DNA from: Actinospica durhamensis | GTDB lineage: Bacteria; Actinomycetota; Actinomycetes; Streptomycetales; Catenulisporaceae | Assembly (NCBI RefSeq): GCF_018139695.1 | Contig: NZ_JAGSOG010000062.1 | Span: 1 to 36,188 of the forward strand | Reading direction: 5' to 3' | Length of the DNA: 36,188 bases | In this document: piece by piece, positions 22,687 to 30,621 of the stretch | Layout of the letters: each line of letters starts with the position of its first letter | Position numbering within the stretch: the first letter of the stretch is position 1 | The notes under the pieces: generated by a model | Seen by the model: only the letters and a program-made list of their open reading frames with translations | What the model was told of the DNA's origin: nothing | The model's database searches: none | Position numbers and translations under genes: made by a program

Positions 22687-23382
22687 TCACCGCGCCGCGC
22701 GCGGCACCACCAGACCCGACTCGTATGCCAAGACTACGGCTTGGGTCCGATCGCGCAGCCCGAGCTTGGCCAGCATTCGGCTGACATGGGTCTTGACGGT
22801 CTGCTCGGTCACCACCAGACGATCGGCGATCTCCTGGTTCGACAGGCCCTCGGCCACCTGCCGCAGCACCTGCGCCTCACGCGGCGTGAGCAGGGCCAAC
22901 GCCGCGGCCTCGGCCGGATCGGCGGCGGGTGCGGGCCGGTGCGCGGCGAACTGCGTGATCAGCCGCCGGGTCACCGCGGGGGCCAACAGCGCGTCGCCCG
23001 CGGCCACCACCCGAACGGCGTCGAACAGCCGCTCCGCGGTCACGTCCTTGAGCAGGAAACCGGACGCGCCCGCGCGCAGCGCCCGGTAGACGTACTCGTC
23101 GAGGTCGAAGGTGGTCAGGATCAGCACCCGCGGGCCCCCGTCGGCGAGCCGCCGGGTCGCCTCGATCCCGTCCAGCACCGGCATCCGGATGTCCATCAGC
23201 ACCACGTCGGGACGCGTCCGCTCGCACACCCGCACCGCCTCGGCGCCGTCCCCGGCCGTGCCCACCACGCTCAGGTCCGGCTGCGAGGCGAGCAGCGCGG
23301 CGAAGCCGTCCCGCACGATCTGCTGGTCGTCCGCCACCACGACCCGCACCACGGCGTCCTCGGCGGCGTCCTCGGCGTTCAC
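22687..23382 (-). CDS. NarL/LuxR-family response regulator
   Basis: A 231-residue regulator. The receiver (residues about 11-130) has the acidic pair ADD, phosphoacceptor Asp64 in VVLMDIRMPVLDG, the conserved Thr in ILTTFDLDEYVY and Lys112 in FLLKDVT. The LuxR-type HTH is LTPREAQVLRQVAEGLSNQE followed by VVTEQTVKTHVSRMLAKLGL. GTG 23382 overlaps the kinase stop by 4 bp (GTGA). It should bind DNA as a dimer on phosphorylation; the divergent ABC transporter operon is the most likely target. Confidence 0.95.
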   Translation of the reverse strand: MNAEDAAEDAVVRVVVADDQQIVRDGFAALLASQPDLSVVGTAGDGAEAVRVCERTRPDVVLMDIRMPVLDGIEATRRLADGGPRVLILTTFDLDEYVYRALRAGASGFLLKDVTAERLFDAVRVVAAGDALLAPAVTRRLITQFAAHRPAPAADPAEAAALALLTPREAQVLRQVAEGLSNQEIADRLVVTEQTVKTHVSRMLAKLGLRDRTQAVVLAYESGLVVPRAAR

Positions 23383-24554
23383 ACCGTCTCCCGCGGCTTG
23401 GCCGGAAGCGCCGCCTCGACCGAGAACCCGCCGCCGGACGTGCCGCCCGCGGCGAGCACACCGCCCACGGCGGCGGCCCGCTCGCGCATCCCGGCCAGGC
23501 CGTGCCCCGCGCTCGAGGGGCCCTCGGCGCCGTACGGCAGGCCGGGACCGTTGTCGCGTATCCGCACCCGCAGCTCCCCGTCGTCATAGCAGAGTTCGAC
23601 GTCGACCGCGGCGCCCGGCGCGTGCCGCCGCGCGTTGGTCAACGCCTCCTGGATGATCCGGTAGGCGGCCAGCTCCACGCCCGGATCCAGCGGCACCGGC
23701 CGGCCGCTCAGCAGCAGCCGCGTCGCGCTGCCCGACGCCTCGCGCGCCTCGTCGATCAGCTCGGTGACGTGGCCGAGCCCGGGCTGCGGGCGCAGCGGCG
23801 CGGTCTCGGCGTCCGGCCACTGGTCGTCCTTGAGCACGCCGAGCAGCCGCCGCATCTCGGTCAGCGCGGCCCGCGCGGTCTCGCCGATCGCCTGGAACCG
23901 CTTGGCCCCGGCCTCGGGCAGCCCGGGCGTGGTCAGCCGCGCGGTCTCGGCCTGCACCGAGACCATCGAGATGTGATGCGCGACGATGTCGTGCAGCTCG
24001 CGCGCGATCCTGGCCCGCTCGCCGCGCTTGGTGTGCTCGAGCAGCCGCTCCTCGAAGTCGGCCCGCCGCGCACTGCCCTCCTCGACCTGCGCACGCAGCC
24101 GTCGGGACACGCCGACCTGGGCCGCCGCCGGCACGAGCACCGCGGTCAGCAATGTCAGCACACTGCTCTCCGAGGATCCGGGCCGCGGCCCGGCCAGTGC
24201 CGCGATCAGGAACGGCAGCGCCAGCGCGAGCACCAGCAGCGGCGGACCGTGCCGGCCGGCCCGGTACCCGGCCGCCATCCCGGCGATCAGGCCACTGATG
24301 GTCAGGCTGTGGAACGCGACCAGCGAGAGCAGGCTCATCACCAGGATCAGCGCGGCCACCGTGGCCGGGCCCGGCAGCGCCAGCGGGACCGCGGTGAGCG
24401 TCGCGACCGCGCACAGCCCGAGCGCGCCGGACGCGCTGCGCGTGGTGACCGGCGCCATCCGCAGCCGCATCAGCGACTCGGCGAACGCGCCGAGCACCAG
24501 CAGCGCGGTGGCCACGGGCAGCAGGTGCTCGCGCGGCTCGGCGTCGGTGGTCAC
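23379..24554 (-). CDS. Sensor histidine kinase (HisKA_3 type)
   Basis: A 391-residue membrane sensor. Residues about 10-150 hold four to five hydrophobic segments (LLPVATALLVLGAFAES, LGLCAVATLTAVPLALP, VAALILVMSLLSLVAF, LLVLALALPFLIAAL, VLTLLTAVLVPAAAQVG), with almost no external loop. Phosphoacceptor His188 lies in ARIARELHDIVAHHISMVSV. The ATPase domain shows N-box AYRIIQEALTNARRHAPG, RIRDNGPGLP and GHGLAGMRERAAAVGG. GTG 24554 is the first suitable start. Short loops suggest it senses membrane or intramembrane events, or the neighbouring transporter, as in envelope-stress and antibiotic-sensing systems (inference). Confidence 0.94.
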   Translation of the reverse strand: MTTDAEPREHLLPVATALLVLGAFAESLMRLRMAPVTTRSASGALGLCAVATLTAVPLALPGPATVAALILVMSLLSLVAFHSLTISGLIAGMAAGYRAGRHGPPLLVLALALPFLIAALAGPRPGSSESSVLTLLTAVLVPAAAQVGVSRRLRAQVEEGSARRADFEERLLEHTKRGERARIARELHDIVAHHISMVSVQAETARLTTPGLPEAGAKRFQAIGETARAALTEMRRLLGVLKDDQWPDAETAPLRPQPGLGHVTELIDEAREASGSATRLLLSGRPVPLDPGVELAAYRIIQEALTNARRHAPGAAVDVELCYDDGELRVRIRDNGPGLPYGAEGPSSAGHGLAGMRERAAAVGGVLAAGGTSGGGFSVEAALPAKPRETV

Positions 24555-24597
24555 CGGCCCATTGTGCCGGTACCCGAGCGCGCGGGCGTCCCTCTCG

Positions 24598-24660
24598 GGA
24601 GTGACCTCGGACCCCGACGGCTACCGGGAAGGCAGGGCGGGGATGGCTCCTAGGAGTGAC
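24598..24660. promoter_or_regulatory. Candidate response-regulator sites between kinase and ABC operon
   Basis: GGAGTGAC occurs at 24598-24605 and 24653-24660, exactly 55 bp apart. The second overlaps a perfect palindrome CTCCTAGGAG (24647-24656). That copy sits next to where the -35 of the ABC promoter should be. The first lies near the divergent kinase promoter. Confidence 0.5.
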
Positions 24661-24681
24661 GACCCCGGTCCGCCCGCCCCC

Positions 24682-24695
24682 TAGCGTCTGGCGGT
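24682..24695 (+). promoter_or_regulatory. Promoter of the two-component-linked ABC operon (probably leaderless)
   Basis: TAGCGT (24682-24687) is a -10-like element 8 bases before ATG 24696. The intervening bases CTGGCGGT are not a ribosome-binding site. The -35 is poor, fitting activator dependence. Confidence 0.45.
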
Positions 24696-25634
24696 ATGGA
24701 AGCCACCATCGAAGTCAGCGGGGCGCGCAAGCGGTTCGGCCAGACGCTCGCGCTCGACGGTCTCACCTTCTCGGTCCGGCCCGGCGAGGTCACCGGGTTC
24801 CTCGGCCCCAACGGCGCCGGCAAATCCACCACGATGCGCGCGATCCTCGGTCTGGACGCGCTGGACGAGGGCACGGCCCTGGTCGGGGGCCGCCGCTACC
24901 CGAGCCTGACCCGGCCGCTCGGCCACGTCGGTTCGCTCCTCGACGCCGGCGCGCTCCAGCCCAGCCGCTCCGCCCGCAACCACCTGCTCTGGCTCGCCCA
25001 CTCCCAGGGCCTCGGCGCCGCGCGGGTGGACGCGGTACTCGCCCTGGTCGGCCTGGACTCCGCGGCGCGGCGGCACGCGGGCGGCTTCTCGCTCGGCATG
25101 CGCCAGCGGCTCGGCATCGCCGCGGCCATGCTCGCCGACCCCCCGATCCTGCTCCTGGACGAACCCTTCAACGGCCTCGACCCGGACGGCTTCGTGTGGA
25201 TGCGCGGATTCCTGCGCTCACTCGCCGCCGAGGGCCGCGCGGTGCTCGTCTCCAGCCACCTGATGAGCGAGCTCGAGGGGAGCGCGACGCACGTGGTGGT
25301 CATCGGCCGCGGCCGACTGGTCACCGAGGCCACCGTGGCCGAGCTGATCGCGCGGGCCTCGAACGGCTGGGTGGCGCTGCGCACCTCGGCCAGGGAGCAG
25401 GCGATGGCGGTGCTGGCCGGCGCGGGCGCCACGGTCGCGGTGACCGGGCCGGACGCGCTGACCGTGCAGGGCATGTCCGGCGAGCAGGTCGCCCAGGCGC
25501 TCGGAGCCGCGGCCGTGCCCTTCGCCGAGCTCTCCCCACATCGGGCCAGCCTGGAGGAGGCGTACATGGAACTGACCCGCGAAGCGGTCGAGTACCGCGC
25601 GCAGGGTGTGTCGGCGCCGACGGCGGGGGAGTGA
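24696..25634 (+). CDS. ABC-2 transporter, ATP-binding subunit (two-component linked)
   Basis: A 312-residue ATPase of the bacitracin/lantibiotic-type ABC-2 class. Walker A is LGPNGAGKSTTMRAIL; the signature is GFSLGMRQRLGIAAAM (SLGMRQRL instead of LSGGQ, normal for this subgroup); Walker B is ILLLDEPFNGLDPDGF; the H-loop is VLVSSHLMSELEGS. The C-terminal accessory region ends ASLEEAYMELTREAVEY. It is the first gene of an operon with two permeases and is divergent from the histidine kinase. A resistance or signalling transporter induced by the linked two-component system is the natural reading. Confidence 0.94.
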   Translation: MEATIEVSGARKRFGQTLALDGLTFSVRPGEVTGFLGPNGAGKSTTMRAILGLDALDEGTALVGGRRYPSLTRPLGHVGSLLDAGALQPSRSARNHLLWLAHSQGLGAARVDAVLALVGLDSAARRHAGGFSLGMRQRLGIAAAMLADPPILLLDEPFNGLDPDGFVWMRGFLRSLAAEGRAVLVSSHLMSELEGSATHVVVIGRGRLVTEATVAELIARASNGWVALRTSAREQAMAVLAGAGATVAVTGPDALTVQGMSGEQVAQALGAAAVPFAELSPHRASLEEAYMELTREAVEYRAQGVSAPTAGE

Positions 25635-25636
25635 CG

Positions 25637-27220
25637 ATGACGGACCTCGATCTCGCCCGGCCCGCGCCGACCGCCTCATATCGCAGTACCCTGCCGCCGA
25701 GCAGGGCGGGCTTCGCGCAGCTCGTACACGCCGAGCTCACCAAGTTCCGCACCGTGCGCGGCTGGTCGCTCGGCCTGGTCGGCGCGGTCGTGTTCATGGT
25801 GCTGATGTCGCTCTCCGGCGGGCACAACGGCGGCAACTGCGTCAACGGCGTCTGCTCGGCCGGTCCGAGCGATCCGACCTACGCCCCGAGCGGCATCCCG
25901 GTGACCGACGGCTTCTACTTCGTGCATCAGACCCTTGACGGCGACGGGTCCATCACGGTCCGGATCGCGGCCATGACCGACACGCTCTCTCCCGCCGGCC
26001 CGCACGAGCCGGCCCCGAACCCCGGCGCCGCCGAGACGTGGGGCAAGGCCGGGATCATCCTCAAGACGAGTCTGACCCCCGGCTCCGCGTACGCGGCGGT
26101 CCTGGCCACCTCCGGCCACGGCGTGCGGATGCAGTACGACTACACGCACGACATCGCGGGCAGCTCGGCCGCCGCGACCCAGGACGACCCCCGCTGGCTC
26201 CGGCTCACCCGCTCCGGCGAGGTCATCACCGGCTACGAGTCGGCCGACGGCTCGAACTGGACCGAGCTGGGCACGGCCACGCTGCCTGGGCTGGGCACGA
26301 GCGTGCAGGCGGGCATGTTCGCCGCGTCCCCCGAGTATTCGCAGAACACGCAGTTGCTCGGCGGCCTCGAGAGCAGCGCCTACAACAGCACGGCGAGCGC
26401 CCGGATGGACCACGTCGCCCTCCAGGGTGACTGGCCGCAGGGGGCGTGGACCGGCACGGCCTTCGACTACGGCACCGGCAGCTACGCCGCGGACTCCGGC
26501 GACGGCACCGACGCCGACACCGCCTACGTGGTCAGCGGTTCCGGCGACATCGCCCCCGAGGCCGGCCTGCAGGACACCTCCCAGATCGCCGAGTCCGGCG
26601 CGTTCCTCGCCCTGATCGTGCTCACCGTGCTCGCCACCCAGTTCGTCACGGCCGAGTTCAAGCACCGGCTGCTCGGCCCGACCATGGCCGCGAGCCCGCG
26701 CCGCGGCCGCCTGCTCGCCGCGAAGTCGCTGGTGGTCGGGACCGCCGCGTTCACGGTCGGCCTGGTCGCCTCCGCCATCGCAGTGCCCTTGTTCGACCGG
26801 ATGTGGCCGGCCGGGGCGCTGTACAAGGTCGGTGCGCTGACCGAGGCCCGGGTCGTGCTCGGCATTTCCCTGCTGCTGGCCGTCTTCGCGGTCCTGGCCG
26901 TGGCCGTCGGCGTGATCGTGCGCCGCAGCGCGGTCGTCATCACGACGGTGCTGGTGCTCGCGGTGCTGCCGTACCTGCTCGCGGTCGGCTCGCTGCTGCC
27001 CGGGGGAGCGGCCGACTGGCTGCTGCGGGTCACCCCCGCCGCGGGGTTCGCCATCGCTCAGACTATCCCGGTCTATCCGCAGGTGGACGGCATCTACCAG
27101 CCCTGGGGCGGGTACTACCCGCTCGCGCCGTGGGCCGGATTCGCGGTGCTGTGCGCCTACGCGGCGCTCGCGCTCGGCGCGGCCTGGCTGGTGCTGCGGC
27201 GACGGGACGTGACCGCATGA
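25637..27220 (+). CDS. ABC-2 permease with a large external lectin-like (DUF1349-like) domain
   Basis: A 527-residue permease, about twice the usual size. After the cytoplasmic ELTKFRTVRGWSLGLVGAVV start and TM1 (about residues 42-60), roughly residues 85-300 form an external insertion: FVHQTLDGDGSITVRIAAMT, WGKAGIILKTSLTPGSAYAA, MQYDYTHDIAG, RWLRLTRSGEVITGYESADG, SNWTELGTATLPGLG, QAGMFAASP. This pattern is the concanavalin-like beta-sandwich of DUF1349/LamG-type domains, normally found in secreted glycosidases. The remaining TMs (SGAFLALIVLTVLATQFV to AYAALALGAAWLVL) are ordinary ABC-2. ATG 25637 has GGGGGAG upstream; the frame also offers GTG 25631, overlapping the ATPase stop. Confidence 0.9.
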   Translation: MTDLDLARPAPTASYRSTLPPSRAGFAQLVHAELTKFRTVRGWSLGLVGAVVFMVLMSLSGGHNGGNCVNGVCSAGPSDPTYAPSGIPVTDGFYFVHQTLDGDGSITVRIAAMTDTLSPAGPHEPAPNPGAAETWGKAGIILKTSLTPGSAYAAVLATSGHGVRMQYDYTHDIAGSSAAATQDDPRWLRLTRSGEVITGYESADGSNWTELGTATLPGLGTSVQAGMFAASPEYSQNTQLLGGLESSAYNSTASARMDHVALQGDWPQGAWTGTAFDYGTGSYAADSGDGTDADTAYVVSGSGDIAPEAGLQDTSQIAESGAFLALIVLTVLATQFVTAEFKHRLLGPTMAASPRRGRLLAAKSLVVGTAAFTVGLVASAIAVPLFDRMWPAGALYKVGALTEARVVLGISLLLAVFAVLAVAVGVIVRRSAVVITTVLVLAVLPYLLAVGSLLPGGAADWLLRVTPAAGFAIAQTIPVYPQVDGIYQPWGGYYPLAPWAGFAVLCAYAALALGAAWLVLRRRDVTA

Positions 27221-28014
27221 GGTACGCCCTGCACGCCGAGTGGACCAAGGCCCGCACCGTCGCAGGACCGGCCTGGCTGCTGCTGGCCGTCGCGCTGCTG
27301 ACGATCGGTCTGGGCGCGGTCGTCGCCGAAGCCTCGGCCCTGGCCTCCTCCGCCTCCGCGGCGCTCGCGGCGCACCAGAGCGAGGACGGGGTGAAGCTCA
27401 CCCTCGGCGGCGTCCAGCTGAGCCAGGCCGTGGTCGCGATCCTGGCCGTCCAGGCGGTCTCCGGCGAGTACGCCACCGGCATGATCCGCTCCACGCTCAC
27501 CGCGATCCCGCGGCGCGGCGTCGCCCTGGCCGCCAAGGCCTGCGTCACGGTCGGCCTGGCCTGCGCCGCGGCCGTGCCCGCGGTGTTCGGCGCGTTCCTG
27601 CTCGGGCGGGCCATCCTGGTCGGCCACGGCTACACCCAGGCCGCCGGCTACCCGGCGATGGCCCTGACCGCCGCCAGCACCCTGCGCGCCACCCTGGGAT
27701 CAGTGCTCTACCTCGCCCTGATCGCCCTGCTGAGCATGGGGATCGCGGTACTGGTCCGGGAGAGCGCGATCGCGATCGGCGCGGTGCTCGCCCTGCTCTA
27801 CCTCTTCCCGCTGCTGGCCCACGTGGTCAGCGACCCGGTCTGGCAGCGGCACCTGCTCCAGATCGGGCCGATGAGCGCAGGGCTGCTGGTACAGAACACC
27901 ACGGGTGTCAGCACACTGCCGCTCAGCCCGTGGGCCGGCCTCGGCGTGCTGGCGGCCTGGGCGGCGGCCGCCGTGGCCGCGGGCGCCTTCGCGCTGCGCC
28001 GCCGGGACGCGTAG
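27217..28014 (+). CDS. ABC-2 permease, second subunit
   Basis: A 265-residue membrane protein with six hydrophobic segments (WLLLAVALLTIGLGAVVA, LSQAVVAILAVQAVSGEYA, KACVTVGLACAAAVPAVFGA, LGSVLYLALIALLSMGIAVL, SAIAIGAVLALLYLFPLLA, WAGLGVLAAWAAAAVAAGAF). N-terminal MRYALHAEWTKARTV matches the first permease in style (HAELTKFRTV), but there is no large external domain. ATG 27217 overlaps the first permease's stop (ATGA). The two probably form a heterodimer with the ATPase. Confidence 0.92.
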   Translation: MRYALHAEWTKARTVAGPAWLLLAVALLTIGLGAVVAEASALASSASAALAAHQSEDGVKLTLGGVQLSQAVVAILAVQAVSGEYATGMIRSTLTAIPRRGVALAAKACVTVGLACAAAVPAVFGAFLLGRAILVGHGYTQAAGYPAMALTAASTLRATLGSVLYLALIALLSMGIAVLVRESAIAIGAVLALLYLFPLLAHVVSDPVWQRHLLQIGPMSAGLLVQNTTGVSTLPLSPWAGLGVLAAWAAAAVAAGAFALRRRDA

Positions 28015-28044
28015 CGGCGCGCCCCGGCGGCAGGCAAAACCCTT

Positions 28045-28074
28045 GTTCGTCGGCCTCAGCGCAGGCCGGCGAAC
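28045..28074. terminator. Hairpin terminator between ABC operon and PIG-L gene
   Basis: GTTCGTCGGCCT (28045-28056) pairs with AGGCCGGCGAAC (28063-28074), a 12-bp stem with one G-U pair and a 6-base loop. On the minus strand it is followed by GGGTTTT, so it terminates the PIG-L message and overlaps its last codons; it should also stop the ABC operon. Confidence 0.75.
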
Positions 28075-28904
28075 AGGTCGTCCTCGGGCAGCGCGGCGCC
28101 GGTGGTGTCGCGTACCCGCACGAAGGTCTCCCGGCCCATCAGCGCGGTGAACCGCTCCTCGCCCAGGTTCAGGAAGAAGATGCTGTCGCTCTGGCTCGCA
28201 TAGGCCTGCAGCGCCTTGAACTTGGCCGGGCCGTAGGCGGCCACGTCGACCCAGGTGGTGATCTCCTCGTCCGGCAGGCCGATCTCCGGCGGCGCCTCGG
28301 CCGCCTCGGCCTGCTGCGCCGCCTCCCGCTCGTCCCAGTCCGCGCCGGCCTCCTCGATCAGGATCCGCTGGAACTCGGCCATCATCGAGCGCGGCGCGGT
28401 GGTCCAGTAGACCTTGGCCGGGCTGCCGGAGAGCTCCAGCGCGGCCATGGTCACCCGGTTCGCCTGGATGTGGTCGGGGTGGCCGTAGAAGCCGTTCTCG
28501 TCGTAGGTGACCACGACGTCGGGCTGGTGGATGCGGATCAGCTCGGCCAGCCGGGCCGCCGCCTCCGCCACCAGGGTGCGCCAGAACGCGTGCGGCGCGT
28601 CGTTCTGCGGCCAGCCCATCATGCCGGAGTCGGCGTAGCCGAGCATCTCCAGGTGGCTCACCCTCAGCACGGCGCTGCTCTCCGCGAGCTCCTCGCGCCG
28701 CAGCGCCGCCACGACCGCAGGGTCGTGCCCGGGCTCGCCCGGCTTGATGCCGCCCGGCGCGTCCCCGCAGGCTCCGTCCGTGCAGGTCACCAGTACGGTG
28801 CGGACACCCTCGGCGGCGTAGCGCGCCAGCACTCCGCCGGTCGTGGTGGCCTCGTCGTCCGGGTGGGCGTGCACCGCCATCAACGTCAGTGGTCGATCAA
28901 GCAT
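28056..28904 (-). CDS. PIG-L (LmbE)-family deacetylase
   Basis: A 282-residue zinc-dependent N-acetyl-hydrolase of the family that includes MshB and Mca of mycothiol metabolism. Zinc ligands are His14 and Asp17 in AVHAHPDDE and the His of GHPDHIQANRV; GGVLARYAAEGVRTVLVTCT is the usual Rossmann-like continuation. YDENGFYGHPDH and the C-terminal ETFVRVRDTT are like Mca, but the sequence after HPDDE (ATTTGGVLARY) and the GYADSGMMGWPQNDAPHAFW segment place it in a separate group that I cannot name. Substrate unresolved: a mycothiol conjugate or another N-acetylglucosamine compound. ATG 28904 has AGGAT upstream. Monocistronic by its own terminator. Confidence 0.88.
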   Translation of the reverse strand: MLDRPLTLMAVHAHPDDEATTTGGVLARYAAEGVRTVLVTCTDGACGDAPGGIKPGEPGHDPAVVAALRREELAESSAVLRVSHLEMLGYADSGMMGWPQNDAPHAFWRTLVAEAAARLAELIRIHQPDVVVTYDENGFYGHPDHIQANRVTMAALELSGSPAKVYWTTAPRSMMAEFQRILIEEAGADWDEREAAQQAEAAEAPPEIGLPDEEITTWVDVAAYGPAKFKALQAYASQSDSIFFLNLGEERFTALMGRETFVRVRDTTGAALPEDDLFAGLR

Positions 28905-28977
28905 GATTCACATCCTACGCCGAGCCCGCCGTCCTGATCGCATTCCACGACAAAGGCGGCAGGCTCGCGTGCGGCGG

Positions 28978-29014
28978 GGCGGTCACGGGCGGGGCCATCG
29001 CGCCCGCGACCGCC
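28978..29014 (-). terminator. Hairpin terminator after the PLD/VanZ/DUF2071/VOC unit
   Basis: Stem GGCGGTC-a-CGGGCG (28978-28991) with CGCCCG-c-GACCGCC (29001-29014): 13 pairs with one mismatch and a 9-base loop. It lies 64 bp past the VOC stop. Confidence 0.65.
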
Positions 29015-29077
29015 GCCGTCCGCGCCGCCGGCGCGGCCGGAGCTGAGCGGGGCTCAGATCCGGCGCGGCGCGGCCGC

Positions 29078-29797
29078 TCAGTCGCCGAGGGCCAGACAGA
29101 ACGGGTGGCCCACCGGATCGGCGAACACCCGGAAGTTGTCGTTGCCGCCCTCGAGCCGGGTGGCCCCGAGCTCCACCGCCCGCGCCTGGCCCGCGTCCAG
29201 GTCCTCGACCAGGATGTCGAGGTGGAACTGCTGCGGACGCGCGGGATCGGGCCACGCGGGCGGGGTGTAGCCGGTCACGTTCTGGAACATCAGGCTGGTG
29301 ACCCCGCCCGCCGCCAGCGCGCCCTCCGGGCCCTCGTAGGTGACCTCGATGCCGAGCAGGTCGGCGTAGAACCGGGCAAGGGCCGAGGCGTCCGGCGCGT
29401 CCACGGTGATCGCGAACAGCTCCACCGCCTCGCCAAGGCCGTCCTTCTGGCACAGGTCGAACGGGTGTCCGGCCGGGTCGGCCATGGTGATCCAGGAGGC
29501 GCCGGTGGCCAGCCGGGTGGCGCCGAGCCTGACGGCCCGTTCGGCCGCCTCCTCGATCCCGTCCACCTGGAGGTCGAGGTGGTACTGCTGCGGCAGCTCC
29601 TGGCCGGGCCAGCGCGGCGCGAGGTGGTCGGGGACGAGCTGGAAGGAGACCCGCCGTCCGTCGTCGGTCTCCAGGGTGATCCACTCCGTGTCCCGCCGCA
29701 GCACCTTCCAGCCGGCCAGGTCGCCGTAGAAGTCGGCGAGCCGGTCGACGTCCAGGGTGTCGAGTACGACCGCTTCGATACGTCCTGTCAGAGTCAT
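29078..29797 (-). CDS. Double-domain VOC (glyoxalase/bleomycin-resistance fold) protein
   Basis: A 239-residue protein with two vicinal-oxygen-chelate domains in tandem, about residues 3-115 and 118-237. Both have the start-strand pattern (VLDTLDVDRLADFYGDLAGW and VDAPDASALARFYADLLGIE) and matching ends (MADPAGHPFDLCQ and FADPVGHPFCLA). The two domains would form one metal site in a pseudo-dimer, as in some antibiotic-binding or isomerase VOC proteins. ATG 29797 has AGGAT at proper spacing. It follows the DUF2071 gene by 68 bp on the same strand. The substrate is unknown. Confidence 0.88.
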   Translation of the reverse strand: MTLTGRIEAVVLDTLDVDRLADFYGDLAGWKVLRRDTEWITLETDDGRRVSFQLVPDHLAPRWPGQELPQQYHLDLQVDGIEEAAERAVRLGATRLATGASWITMADPAGHPFDLCQKDGLGEAVELFAITVDAPDASALARFYADLLGIEVTYEGPEGALAAGGVTSLMFQNVTGYTPPAWPDPARPQQFHLDILVEDLDAGQARAVELGATRLEGGNDNFRVFADPVGHPFCLALGD

Positions 29798-29865
29798 GGG
29801 ACCATCCTGCCTCGGCCCACCGACAATTTCCGGCATAACCGGCGCGCGTGGCGCAGCCGGCCGGA

Positions 29866-30621
29866 TCAGCGGTCCGTACGCGGCAGCGGCGGCCCGAAGC
29901 GGACCGGCACACCGGGCGAGTAGAGCACGCTCACCGGCGGCCCGGCCAGCTCCTCGAGCGCGGGCAGCCCGGCGGCGCGCACCAGGTCCTCGTCGCAGCG
30001 CAGCAGCTCGGCCCGGTGCAGCGGCCAGCTCGGGTGCTCGTTCGGCAGGTACATCGGGCGGCCGAGCCAGGAGTTGTGCAGCCCCCAGCGCGCGGTGAGG
30101 AAGTGCTCGAGTTCGCCGGGCTGCTCGATCTCCTCGCCGATCCGGATCGAGATCCGGCTGTGCGCGCCGCGCGGCCCGGGCCAGCGGCGCCGGCTGGCGT
30201 AGTCGAACTCCCGGCCGCGCTGTTCGACGGACATCTCGGCCCACACGTACGGCAGCCGGAACCCGATGCGTGCGGTGAGCACCGGCAGCAGCCGCGAGGC
30301 CTCGAGCGAGCGGAACACCACGCCGCGCCGCCCGGCCTCGTCCACCGAGTACAGCCGCACGTTCGTCTCCGGGAAGGTGCCGAGATACGGCAGCCCCGGC
30401 AGCGTGCCCCAGCCGATCCGGTGCATACGGAAGGCGATCAGGCCCACGTACGTCACCCCGTCGAGCACGTCGGGCACGGATCCGGCCGGCAGCAGCGGCT
30501 CGACCGCGGCGGGCGGCACGGCCCAGTGCAGGAAGGCCAGGTCCAGCCAGGACTGGGACAGCAGCGTCCGGCGCAGCGGACGCGGCGTGGTTGGGGTGAG
30601 CGGCTCGGCTCGCGGGGTCAC
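29866..30621 (-). CDS. DUF2071 (YqjF-like) protein
   Basis: A 251-residue member of the DUF2071/YqjF family (acetoacetate-decarboxylase-like beta fold, function unknown). Recognisable parts: SQSWLDLAFLHWAVPPAAVE, LLPAGSVPDVLDGVTYVGLI, GLPYLGTFPETNVRLYSVDE, GVVFRSLEASRLLPVLTARI, FLTARWGLHNSWLGRPM, and the C-terminal VSVLYSPGVPVRFGPP. GTG 30621 overlaps the VanZ stop (GTGA), so the two are translationally coupled; reading further upstream gives composition typical of the VanZ gene shadow. Confidence 0.88.
   Translation of the reverse strand: MTPRAEPLTPTTPRPLRRTLLSQSWLDLAFLHWAVPPAAVEPLLPAGSVPDVLDGVTYVGLIAFRMHRIGWGTLPGLPYLGTFPETNVRLYSVDEAGRRGVVFRSLEASRLLPVLTARIGFRLPYVWAEMSVEQRGREFDYASRRRWPGPRGAHSRISIRIGEEIEQPGELEHFLTARWGLHNSWLGRPMYLPNEHPSWPLHRAELLRCDEDLVRAAGLPALEELAGPPVSVLYSPGVPVRFGPPLPRTDR

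Noticed and set aside
28905-28917. Leaderless start for the PIG-L gene (TAGGAT 7 bases before ATG)
   Set aside because: The same bases contain AGGA at an acceptable ribosome-binding distance, so the two readings cannot be separated.
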